Source of the DNA: an uncultured Flammeovirgaceae bacterium
GTDB lineage: Bacteria > Bacteroidota > Bacteroidia > Cytophagales > Cyclobacteriaceae
DNA: 12,093 nt
Direction of reading: 5' to 3'
Assembly (NCBI GenBank): GCA_946886805.1
Contig: CAMPJM010000074.1
Coordinates: 1 to 12,093, forward strand
Shown here: positions 6,950 through 12,093 of the stretch, piece by piece
Layout: each line of letters starts with the position of its first letter
How positions within the stretch are numbered: position 1 is the first letter of the stretch
Program-made: the position numbers and the translations under genes
The notes under the pieces: generated by a model
What the model saw: the letters and a program-made list of their open reading frames with translations, nothing else
Told to the model about the DNA's origin: nothing
The model's database searches: none

Positions 6950-7246
6950 ATGTTAATTAGAATTGTTCGTATGACCTTTCAGCCCGAAAAAGTTAGGGAT
7001 TTCCTGGTAATTTTTGAAAATTCGAAAAACAAAATTAAAGGCAGTGAGGGCTGCCAGCACCTGGAATTGATGAGGGATTACCATGATGAAAATATATTCT
7101 CCACCTATAGCCATTGGGACAACGAAGAAGCCCTGAATAACTATCGAAATTCAGAAGTATTTAAACAGATTTGGGAAGAAACCAAGGACATGTTTTTAGA
7201 AAAGCCAGCCGTCTATTCTTTAAAGAAGTTTATACAAGTGGGGTAA
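6950..7246 (+). CDS. ABM-domain (antibiotic biosynthesis monooxygenase-like) protein
   Basis: This 98-residue small cytoplasmic protein has the dimeric alpha/beta-barrel ABM fold pattern: MLIRIVRMTFQPEKVRDFL at the start, the GSEGCQHLELMRD strand at about 31-43, NIFSTYSHWDNEEALNNYR at 48-66, and a final F-x-E-KPAVYSLKKF strand. Some family members are cofactor-free monooxygenases, others degrade haem or have no known substrate. No haem-ligand signature is clear here. It lies 27 nt behind the SAM hydroxide adenosyltransferase, so co-transcription is likely. The substrate cannot be stated. Confidence 0.85.
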   Translation: MLIRIVRMTFQPEKVRDFLVIFENSKNKIKGSEGCQHLELMRDYHDENIFSTYSHWDNEEALNNYRNSEVFKQIWEETKDMFLEKPAVYSLKKFIQVG

Positions 7247-7278
7247 GAATGCGTATTTATGAATAAATAATATATAGC

Positions 7279-7433
7279 TCAAAAATCCTTTTTGCTTTTT
7301 ATTTCTTCAAGGTTTTCAATGTTATTAATATCCTTTGACCTTGTAGAAGCTTTTTTGCTAAAATTAGGTCATTAAAATTAATAAATCTTACAAATACGGC
7401 ATCTACTTTATCGATGTTGGAAATATTTCCCAT
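7279..7433 (-). pseudogene. Remnant of a nucleotidyltransferase gene (partner of the 65-aa protein)
   Basis: The ATG at 7433-7431 overlaps the TAA of the upstream 65-aa gene (TAATG), the normal coupling of this two-gene unit. The frame opens MGNIS, but the next residues already resemble the C-terminal part of such nucleotidyltransferases (VRFINFNDLILAKK). The catalytic core with its GG-x-DxD-type motif is missing. After an A-run the frame shifts; on correction it continues KASTRSKDINNIENLEEIKSK to the TGA at 7281-7279, the expected tail of the family. About 51 codons remain of roughly 150-190. A large internal deletion plus a one-base frameshift is inferred. The family link rests on recalled sequence patterns. 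Confidence 0.65.
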
Positions 7434-7630
7434 TAATTTCTTTTTCTTGCCTTAGACGTAGATTTGTCCATTCTTGAAGGATCGTCAATAGGAAAATTGT
7501 AGGCGACACTGTTTAAATAATAAGCAGCTTCCAAACGTTCCTTTCGTGATTTAGAAGTCCAATATTTAAAGTTGTTTGAAGCTTCATTATATGACTGCTT
7601 TTTAAAAGCTGATTTATCTAATCGTTCCAT
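7433..7630 (-). CDS. Small conserved hypothetical protein (65 aa), nucleotidyltransferase partner
   Basis: This lysine/arginine-rich cytoplasmic protein resembles a small Bacteroidota protein normally encoded just upstream of a nucleotidyltransferase. Recognisable features are MERLDKSAFKKQSYNEAS at the start, YWTSKSRKERLEAAYYLNSVAYNF at 23-46, and a C-terminal MDKSTSKARKR. Its stop overlaps the start of the decayed partner by one base. Such pairs have been thought to be toxin-antitoxin-like, but I cannot assign a function from sequence. With its partner destroyed it is likely an orphan and may itself be drifting. Confidence 0.6.
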   Translation of the reverse strand: MERLDKSAFKKQSYNEASNNFKYWTSKSRKERLEAAYYLNSVAYNFPIDDPSRMDKSTSKARKRN

Positions 7631-7702
7631 TTTATAAAGATAGATATTATTAGGAAAACCACGTATAAAAAAGAATGCAGAGTCGTAAATTTAATGGTCG
7701 AA

Positions 7703-7734
7703 TTTGATGTTGCGATGCATGTGCAATATATTTG
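7703..7734 (+). promoter_or_regulatory. Bacteroidota-type promoter without a known gene
   Basis: TTTG (7703-7706), a 20-nt spacer and TATATTTG (7727-7734) match the TTTG-N17-23-TAnnTTTG consensus with the same 20-nt spacing as the tRNA promoter at 7911-7942. Transcription should begin near 7741, about 20 nt before a possible 23-codon ORF. Confidence 0.55.
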
Positions 7735-7761
7735 AGTTTACTGAAAAATTATGGTAGTCTC

Positions 7762-7833
7762 ATGAGTTATCAAAGCATAATTATGGTTAAAGCAGGCAAA
7801 AAAGGAGCTGAAAGACAACAGGCTCTACTTTAA
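7762..7833 (+). CDS. Possible 23-aa small protein or small RNA locus
   Basis: An ATG at 7762 opens a 23-residue frame, MSYQSIIMVKAGKKGAERQQ followed by ALL, ending at TAA 7831-7833. An internal ATG at 7783 is an alternative start. The peptide is basic and not recognised. The case for it rests on the well-formed promoter just upstream. The transcript could equally be a non-coding RNA or a longer leader reaching the tRNA. No terminator is clear after the stop. Very short ORFs occur by chance often, so confidence is low. Confidence 0.25.
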   Translation: MSYQSIIMVKAGKKGAERQQALL

Positions 7834-7910
7834 TTAAACAAATACTTTTTAAAGATCTTAGTTCTATCGAATGCTAATAATTAAGAATTGGATAAATCAG
7901 CAAATATTAT

Positions 7911-7942
7911 TTTGTAAATATCATCTCAATTAGCTATGTTTG
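7911..7942 (+). promoter_or_regulatory. Promoter of tRNA-Leu
   Basis: TTTG (7911-7914), a 20-nt spacer and TATGTTTG (7935-7942) fit the Bacteroidota housekeeping promoter. The tRNA starts 14 nt after the -7 box, leaving a short leader to be trimmed. Confidence 0.8.
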
Positions 7943-7956
7943 CATCCCAATTATAT

Positions 7957-8040
7957 GCCCGGGTGGCGGAATTGGTAGACGCGTTGGTCTCAAACACCAA
8001 TGATTTCACGATCGTGCCGGTTCGACCCCGGCCCCGGGTA
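7957..8040 (+). tRNA. tRNA-Leu (anticodon CAA)
   Basis: This is an 84-nt class II tRNA. The acceptor GCCCGGG pairs with CCCGGGT (one G-U at the end), with discriminator A; CCA is not encoded. The D-loop region is GGCGGAATTGGTAGACGC, the anticodon arm TTGGT-CTCAAAC-ACCAA gives anticodon CAA (reads UUG), a long variable arm (GAT..ATC) follows, and the T arm is GCCGG-TTCGACC-CCGGC. It has its own promoter and terminator, so it is a single-gene transcript. Confidence 0.97.
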
Positions 8041-8050
8041 CAGATTTAGC

Positions 8051-8103
8051 AAAAACCCTCACCGAAGGCTTTTAAAAGGCTCTCGGTGAGGGTTTACTGT
8101 TTT
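8051..8103 (+). terminator. Terminator after tRNA-Leu
   Basis: AAACCCTCACCGA (8053-8065) pairs perfectly with TCGGTGAGGGTTT (8083-8095), a 13-bp stem, 12 nt after the tRNA. The T-tract is interrupted (TTTACTGTTTT), but the stem is very strong, and the flanking A-run suggests possible bidirectional use. Confidence 0.8.
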
Positions 8104-8158
8104 CCAGGGTATGTGTTTTCAAATGTTTGTTTCCCTATCGTTTCCCTTATGAATTATC

Positions 8159-8312
8159 GGATCAAGCAATATTTCTGAGGAAAACCCTTGGGAGAACATT
8201 TTCAAAAACCGAAAAGCAAAATTCTGACTAGAGCTTTGAGCGATTCCCAAACAGGTTCGGGAATGTCGTTTATTGGTTGTTTTTTCCATTATTCAGGCTA
8301 CAGTAAAACTGT
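8159..8312 (+). repeat. Dispersed non-coding repeat, copy B
   Basis: This is the same-strand relative of 4681-4816, with the same order of conserved blocks but longer by an insertion near 8180-8195 and small indels. A further partial start of the unit, GATCAAGCGGAATTTCT, follows at 8328-8351, so copies may be arranged in tandem. It lies between the tRNA terminator and the YCII operon end. No conserved reading frame was found. Confidence 0.72.
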
Positions 8313-8381
8313 GACAAGGAAAATTGCGATCAAGCGGAATTTCTATGGGAAGTTTGTTATATTAGAGTTATCTGCTACCAC

Positions 8382-8476
8382 ATATTCGGCTAAAGCCAAA
8401 TCTACACCAGCTTTCCATAGATGCACCTTGCGTAAATTCGACTTTGGCAGAGCCATGCCTTTGGCTAGTCGAATAT
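8382..8476. repeat. Inverted repeat with 17-19-bp arms
   Basis: ATATTCGGCTAAAGCCAAA (8382-8400) is complementary to TTTGGCTAGTCGAATAT (8460-8476), with one mismatch and a two-base bulge, around a 59-nt core. It has no T-tract. It may be a small palindromic element next to the dispersed repeat. Confidence 0.6.
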
Positions 8477-8504
8477 CAATTATTTGTTAATATAAAAGCG
8501 TCCC

Positions 8505-8549
8505 AAAAAACTGACTTTTACTGCAAACGATGGATTTGAAAATCAGTTT
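8505..8549 (-). terminator. Terminator at the end of the five-gene minus-strand run
   Basis: On the minus strand AAACTGATTTT pairs with AAAAGTCAGTTT (one bulged G), followed by TTTTTT. It lies 5 nt after the YCII stop, the expected place for the end of the operon. Confidence 0.7.
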
Positions 8550-8554
8550 ATGGA

Positions 8555-8905
8555 CTATTCGCCAGGTTTTGCTGTTTCTCTGATTTCAACACTTGTGTTT
8601 TGACCACTTAGTATTGGACATTTTCTAGCTATTTTAGTTGCTTCGTCTAAGTTTTCAGCCAAAATAATTATGTAGCCTGCTACAGATACATCATCAGCAA
8701 TATAAGGTTGTTGAATAACTCTGTCATTGGGTTTTAATACTCTTCCTTCTCTTGAAAAGTGATTTCCACCATCGGCAAGCATACCTTTGTCTGCAATATC
8801 GTTGATCCACACCATCCACTGTTTCATGTAAATTTCCATTTGCTCTTTGGAAGGCTGCGCTTCCCTCTTTATGTCCATTCGGAACAATAAAACAAATTCT
8901 TTCAT
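8555..8905 (-). CDS. YCII-related (DGPF-type) small protein
   Basis: This 116-residue protein has the dimeric ferredoxin-like YCII fold pattern: MKEFVLLFRMD at the start, SKEQMEIYMKQWMVWINDIADKGMLADGGN at about 19-48, and VAGYIIILAENLDEATKIARKCPIL at 75-99, followed by VEIRE. The strand-helix-strand arrangement with a xGYIIILAxxLDEA motif is typical of the family. YCII proteins are cytoplasmic; most have no assigned reaction. The ATG sits one base after the stop of the DUF1761 pseudogene (TAATATG), so it was translated in a coupled operon downstream of the Crp/Fnr gene. A terminator follows. The protein itself looks intact. Confidence 0.85.
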   Translation of the reverse strand: MKEFVLLFRMDIKREAQPSKEQMEIYMKQWMVWINDIADKGMLADGGNHFSREGRVLKPNDRVIQQPYIADDVSVAGYIIILAENLDEATKIARKCPILSGQNTSVEIRETAKPGE

Positions 8906-8906
8906 A

Positions 8907-9337
8907 TTATTGATTTTTTAATGACATTGATTTTTTATTAAGCCATTTGGTTAACACAATTCCCATAAATGTCATTTTCATTAACCAGTCGCCAGCATGG
9001 ACAGCACCTAACTGCCATTACATGTGATCCCATAAAATTGCTCCCACCATCCCAACAGTATGGAAGGAAATCCACAATAGAAAAACCAGTTTTAATGTGT
9101 TTTTATATTGTGCTAAATTCAATAGGAGAATTAATTTCGCCAGCAGATATGCCACAATCAATTCTCTTTACGGAGCAAATGCCATCGTCCATTTGGGTAT
9201 TTCCGGGTTTGGTGGGTTTCGGTAAGTCTCCCATACTTCACCGAAAACCATTGGGCTGTACCAAATTCCATGGAGAACAAATGCTATCAGTCCTGTTGCG
9301 ATTATTATCCAATAATTGTGTTGTGTATTTTTTTCAT
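8907..9337 (-). pseudogene. DUF1761 membrane protein, disrupted
   Basis: A single minus-strand frame encodes a DUF1761-like integral membrane protein. It begins NTQHNYWIIIATGLIAFVLHGIWYSPMVFGEVW, then passes PKWTMAFAP, a TAA at 9168-9170, RELIVAYLLAKLILLLNLAQY, VFLLWISFHTVGMVGAILWDHM, a second TAA at 9018-9020, WQLGAVHAGDWLMKMTFMGIVLTKWL, and the true stop at 8907-8909. The likely native ATG (9337-9335) is followed by seven A where eight would be needed to enter this frame, a probable third lesion. An open frame can instead be entered from an upstream ATG at 9401. Restored length is about 143 residues, as expected. Function of the family is unknown. It lies between the Crp/Fnr and YCII genes. 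Confidence 0.85.
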
Positions 9338-9408
9338 TGCATTGTGTTTTGTAAATGCAAAAATGCTTAGTCTCACACACATTGCTATTGACATAGGTCA
9401 AAATCGTT

Positions 9409-9975
9409 CTATTTTGATTTAAGCCTACTTAAGGTCTCTTCTCGGATATCCAGATAAGACGCCAATATCTTGTTGGATACCTGTTGAATTAAAGCAGGAT
9501 TTTCATTCAAAATAATTTCATATCGTTGCTTGGCAGTTAAGGTTACCCTTTGCTCAATTTTCCTGTTTTGAAACGAATAAGCCATTTCCAAAATCCGCTG
9601 ATAAAAATTTCTCCAATTATCTATTTTGCTATTCAGATGATAAAAATCCGTATGACTGATTGCTAAAAGCTCGGTATCTTCAAGAGCTTCTATCATTTCT
9701 ATGGAGGGATTTTGAGAAATGAAACTTGTCAAAGCTGTTCCAATATGATTATCAAGCATAATGTATCTTGTCTTTTCATGCCCGTTTTTATCTACAAAAT
9801 ATATACGGATACAACCAGTTTGTACAAAGTAAAATTCTTTGCTAATGCTTCCCTCATGCAATAAAATATCATTTTTGCTGAAGGATTTTAGCTTAAAACA
9901 ACTTAATATTTTAACCAGCTCGTTTTCGTCAAAGTCGGCAAACATTTTAAGCACTGATTTTAATTTCTCTGCCAT
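9409..9975 (-). CDS. Crp/Fnr-family transcriptional regulator
   Basis: This 188-residue regulator has an N-terminal cyclic-nucleotide-binding beta-roll (about 15-115; ILLHEGSISKEFYFVQTGCIRIYFVDKNGHEKTRYI) and a C-terminal winged HTH (about 145-188) ending SNKILASYLDIREETLSRLKSK. This C-terminal form is common in Bacteroidota members of the family. The residues that bind cAMP in E. coli Crp (the RxS segment) are not seen, and no cysteine cluster for an iron-sulphur cluster is present, so the ligand is unknown. It lies in a minus-strand run between the shortened reductase and the DUF1761 pseudogene and may regulate that run. Length and start are as expected; the gene looks intact. Confidence 0.92.
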   Translation of the reverse strand: MAEKLKSVLKMFADFDENELVKILSCFKLKSFSKNDILLHEGSISKEFYFVQTGCIRIYFVDKNGHEKTRYIMLDNHIGTALTSFISQNPSIEMIEALEDTELLAISHTDFYHLNSKIDNWRNFYQRILEMAYSFQNRKIEQRVTLTAKQRYEIILNENPALIQQVSNKILASYLDIREETLSRLKSK

Positions 9976-10012
9976 TTCTCTTGTTATTAGATGGTTTGCC
10001 TGATGGTTGTCC

Positions 10013-10294
10013 TTAGCCCTTTATAGCGGTTTTCTTTGTCGGTTCATAGTAAAGCATTACAGCGCCGTTACCGAATGTTTTTTTTATATTGAGCTTAAAA
10101 ACTGTTCTGTCGATGTCTTCAAACAACGGCAAGCCACTACCAGCCACAATAGGGTGCACACAGAGCTGGTATTGGTCAATCAAATCAAGTTTCATCAGTT
10201 GTAAAATCAGGCTTTTTTCATCGTCAGGAATTCCTGCTGTATGGCCGAAAACACCGTCAAGCGTTGTGTTGATCGCTGCAATTACTTTTCTCAT
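10013..10294 (-). CDS. RibD C-terminal/dihydrofolate reductase-like protein with large internal deletion
   Basis: The 93-residue frame joins the two ends of a RibD-C (DHFR-like) protein that is normally about 175-180 residues. Residues 1-26 (MRKVIAAINTTLDGVFGHTA, then GIPDDE) are the usual N-terminus. From about residue 28 the sequence is the usual C-terminal part: LILQLMKLDLIDQYQLCVHP, IVAGSGLPLFEDIDRTVFKL, KTFGNGAVMLYYEP. Roughly 85 residues between them, including the central nucleotide-binding region, are missing, yet the frame is open. It starts 6 nt after the VOC gene stop. Most likely a decayed gene with an in-frame deletion; a stable short product is possible but NADPH-dependent activity is unlikely. 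Confidence 0.8.
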   Translation of the reverse strand: MRKVIAAINTTLDGVFGHTAGIPDDEKSLILQLMKLDLIDQYQLCVHPIVAGSGLPLFEDIDRTVFKLNIKKTFGNGAVMLYYEPTKKTAIKG

Positions 10295-10300
10295 TAGATG

Positions 10301-10780
10301 TCAAGAATTTTCTAAGACATCTTTCGTTGTTTGCTCACCAAGTTGTTCGGCCAGTCCAATCAGAAGCCCTTCTGTTCCGCGTATATAGCATAGCCGATAG
10401 ACGTTCTGGTAGTTAACAACTTCTCCAACTATTTCAGCGCCGAGTTCCAAAAGTCTGGATAACAATTCATCAATATTGTTGACCCTGAACATGATACGGA
10501 GATAGCCAAGCGAATTAACTGGTGCTGTCCTGTGGTCTGAAATTGTTGCAGGAGTAAGGAATTTTGAAAGTTCTAAACGACTGTGTCCATCGGGTGTAAC
10601 CATCATCGCAATTTCTACGGATTGAGTTCCAAGTCCCGTTACACGTCCAGCCCATTCATCCTCAATTATCATACGTCCTTCCAGTGTAAGCCCAATTTCT
10701 GTAAAAAAAGCAATTGCTTTATCAAGATTTTCTACAACGATACCAACGTTGTTCATTTCTAATAATTTACTTTTTATCAT
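10301..10780 (-). CDS. VOC-family protein (glyoxalase/bleomycin-resistance fold)
   Basis: This 159-residue protein has the paired beta-alpha-beta-beta-beta modules of the vicinal oxygen chelate superfamily: MNNVGIVVENLDKAIAFFTEIG at 9-30 and YLRIMFRVNNIDELLSRLLELG at about 93-114, and a C-terminal RLCYIRGTEGLLIGLAEQLG. Members include glyoxalases, dioxygenases and antibiotic-binding proteins; the metal ligands cannot be assigned by eye and the substrate is unknown. It is the first gene of the minus-strand run that continues into the shortened reductase (6-nt gap) and the Crp/Fnr regulator. It looks intact. Confidence 0.9.
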   Translation of the reverse strand: MIKSKLLEMNNVGIVVENLDKAIAFFTEIGLTLEGRMIIEDEWAGRVTGLGTQSVEIAMMVTPDGHSRLELSKFLTPATISDHRTAPVNSLGYLRIMFRVNNIDELLSRLLELGAEIVGEVVNYQNVYRLCYIRGTEGLLIGLAEQLGEQTTKDVLENS

Positions 10781-11027
10781 GTTTTTTTATTTTTATTTTA
10801 AGATTGCTGTGAACGGTATACTATTTTTGTTAATCCATCTCCTGTCTAAATAAGACCGCAATTCTTCTTGTTTCTACATTCGAAATAGCTTGATTAATTT
10901 TATAAGTTGTTTTATGTTATTATTCAGTAGGCTGATTTATAATCGCGAATACTCCTTAGTTTTCGCATAAACATGTTGTTAAGTGTATGAAGGCGTACTA
11001 TTTAGATCTTATCCTATTTATTTAAAA
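10781..11027. other. Intergenic region, no gene seen
   Basis: These 247 nt separate the esterase stop from the VOC start, both on the minus strand. They should hold the promoter of the five-gene run, but no clear TAnnTTTG box was found. Only weak short dyads such as GCGAA..TTCGC (10945-10966) are present. Confidence 0.4.
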
Positions 11028-11870
11028 TCATGGGTAAAAAAGTCTAAATGAATTGAAAACTGCTTGATGCATTATGGTTGCGTGGTTTTCCTGTGGCAGA
11101 AAATCAAAATAAACATTCACGTTTCTGTTTTTCATGCTTCTAATTTTGTCGGCTAAAACATTTGCATCTACTTCCATTACACGGGCGATTTTAGTGGGAG
11201 CCAAACCTTCTTTTCCAACTCCGATATAAATATCTTTATGCTCAAAACGAGCAAGAGGCTGATTTAATAACGACCCATTATCCCACCACAAACTGGGGCT
11301 GACAATGATGTACTTGTTAAAAAGTGCCGGTTTTTTAAACAGGATTTCAGTTGCCAAAAGCCCTCCTAACGATTGTCCAATAATGGTTTTTGAAGAACTT
11401 GTCTTATATTTCTCCTGTATATACGGTTGCAGTTCTTTTTCAATGAACGATATAAACCTGTTGGAATGCCCTGAGGTCGGATTTGCACTTTCATCTTCGG
11501 TCACAGTTGTAGGGAATGTAAAATCCCTTCTCCTGTCCACCGTAGCGATACCAACTACTATTGATTTTGGAACTTGGTTAACCCATTCAAAACTATTGAA
11601 CTGAACAAGCCCCGCTATGTGAATAAAGTCTTCATCTGCTGAGCCATCAAGTAAATAAATAACAGGGTAAACTATAGTATCTCGCGGATTATAGCCTTCG
11701 GGCAGATAGATATTCAATATCCTTTTTTCATTCAGTTCTTTTGAATGGATTTCAATAATTTCACCGAGAATAAAGGGTTTGGTATTGTCCGTACGTTCCG
11801 GCTTATTTGTTTGTCCAAAAAATGCTGTCGTGGAAGAAGCAAGGATGAAAGTTATAATTATTCTTTTCAT
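11028..11870 (-). CDS. Secreted alpha/beta-hydrolase, putative esterase (esterase D / enterochelin esterase-like)
   Basis: This 280-residue exported hydrolase starts with a signal peptide (MKRIIITFILASSTTAFFGQ; cleavage likely near residue 20). The esterase domain then shows ILNIYLPEGYNP (51-62), YPVIYLLDG (68-76), and the nucleophile elbow GQSLGG (165-170) with Ser167. The usual SPSLWWDNG follows at 191-199 and a late histidine, ENHATI (His263), completes a plausible triad; the acidic member is uncertain. The family hydrolyses esters and thioesters such as S-formylglutathione-like or siderophore esters; the substrate here is unknown. The protein probably acts in the periplasm or outside the cell. 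It begins 22 nt after the peptide deformylase stop, suggesting one operon. Confidence 0.9.
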   Translation of the reverse strand: MKRIIITFILASSTTAFFGQTNKPERTDNTKPFILGEIIEIHSKELNEKRILNIYLPEGYNPRDTIVYPVIYLLDGSADEDFIHIAGLVQFNSFEWVNQVPKSIVVGIATVDRRRDFTFPTTVTEDESANPTSGHSNRFISFIEKELQPYIQEKYKTSSSKTIIGQSLGGLLATEILFKKPALFNKYIIVSPSLWWDNGSLLNQPLARFEHKDIYIGVGKEGLAPTKIARVMEVDANVLADKIRSMKNRNVNVYFDFLPQENHATIMHQAVFNSFRLFYP

Positions 11871-11892
11871 TATTATCTATTTAATGGTGTGG

Positions 11893-12093
11893 TCAAATGA
11901 ACTTCATCGGGTATTTCGTCTGGATTTGCCCTTTTGCTATCTTTTTAAGTTTTCCTTCCATTAGTTTTTTGGTTAGCGGTTTCAGATAATCCAAATATAA
12001 AATACCCTCTGTGTGGTCATATTCGTGTTGTATCATTCTTGCGGTTGTCCCTCTAAATGTTCTTGCTTGCGGTTCAAAATCTCTGTCAAAATA
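11893..12093 (-). CDS. def: Peptide deformylase (N-terminal part beyond window edge)
   Basis: The minus-strand frame enters at the window edge and runs 66 codons to the TGA at 11895-11893. It contains the third deformylase motif, QHEYDHTEG, whose HExxH provides two metal-binding histidines and the catalytic glutamate, followed by the short helical tail (LYLDYLKPLTKKLMEGKLKK). Deformylase removes the formyl group from nascent N-terminal methionine. Only the C-terminal third is present. It lies just upstream of the esterase gene on the same strand. Confidence 0.93.
   Translation of the reverse strand, partial: YFDRDFEPQARTFRGTTARMIQHEYDHTEGILYLDYLKPLTKKLMEGKLKKIAKGQIQTKYPMKFI

Noticed and set aside
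7957..8040. tRNA-Leu as an attachment site of an integrated element
   Set aside because: No integrase and no duplicated tRNA 3' end were found in the window; the gene has its own promoter and terminator in an ordinary arrangement.
8188..8490. 100-codon plus-strand open frame after the tRNA
   Set aside because: It lies in dispersed repeat copy B and the inverted repeat; the matching region of copy A does not keep this frame, so it is a chance opening.
8969..9370. 133-codon plus-strand open frame
   Set aside because: It is antisense to the DUF1761 pseudogene, whose minus-strand frame carries clear family sequence.

Overview
The window looks like chromosomal DNA of an AT-rich member of the Bacteroidota, probably a Cytophagales/Sphingobacteriales-type organism (the lineage is an inference). 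The main evidence is a pair of promoters of the Bacteroidota type, TTTG-N20-TAnnTTTG, one in front of a tRNA-Leu. Start codons lack clear Shine-Dalgarno sequences, and the protein families match this phylum: a FucP-like MFS carrier, PhoH next to a SAM hydroxide adenosyltransferase, and a short Crp/Fnr regulator. No phage, CRISPR, integrase or recognisable defence system was found. The striking theme is gene decay and small non-coding repeats.

Layout. (1) 1-740, minus: tatD, cut by the window edge. (2) 785-2361: a complete but dead IS3-family insertion sequence with imperfect 28-bp terminal inverted repeats, a disrupted orfA, a disrupted orfB and an unusually long non-coding tail holding a terminator. 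(3) 2851-4470, plus: a large MFS sugar-type transporter followed by a terminator. (4) 4471-4899: intergenic repeats, including copy A of a dispersed repeat and a 7-bp tandem repeat. (5) 4900-5859, minus: phoH, with a TTG start; divergent from (6) 6152-7246, plus: SAM hydroxide adenosyltransferase and an ABM-domain protein. A 169-bp near-symmetrical palindrome (5903-6071) sits between the divergent genes. (7) 7279-7630, minus: a 65-aa protein overlapping the remnant of its usual nucleotidyltransferase partner. (8) 7703-7833, plus: a good promoter in front of a possible 23-codon ORF or small RNA. (9) 7957-8040: tRNA-Leu(CAA) with promoter and terminator. (10) 8159-8476: copy B of the dispersed repeat, then a separate inverted repeat.

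(11) 8555-10780, minus: a tight run of five small genes, VOC protein > internally deleted RibD-C-type reductase > Crp/Fnr regulator > DUF1761 membrane protein (pseudogene) > YCII protein, ended by a terminator. It reads as a cassette of accessory or stress genes under weak selection, with at least two of five members damaged. (12) 11028-12093, minus: a secreted alpha/beta-hydrolase esterase downstream of the 3' part of a peptide deformylase gene.

Nothing here amounts to a convincing new multi-gene system. The items most worth following are the 169-bp palindrome, the dispersed repeat family, the orphan promoter with its tiny ORF, and the open but internally deleted reductase.
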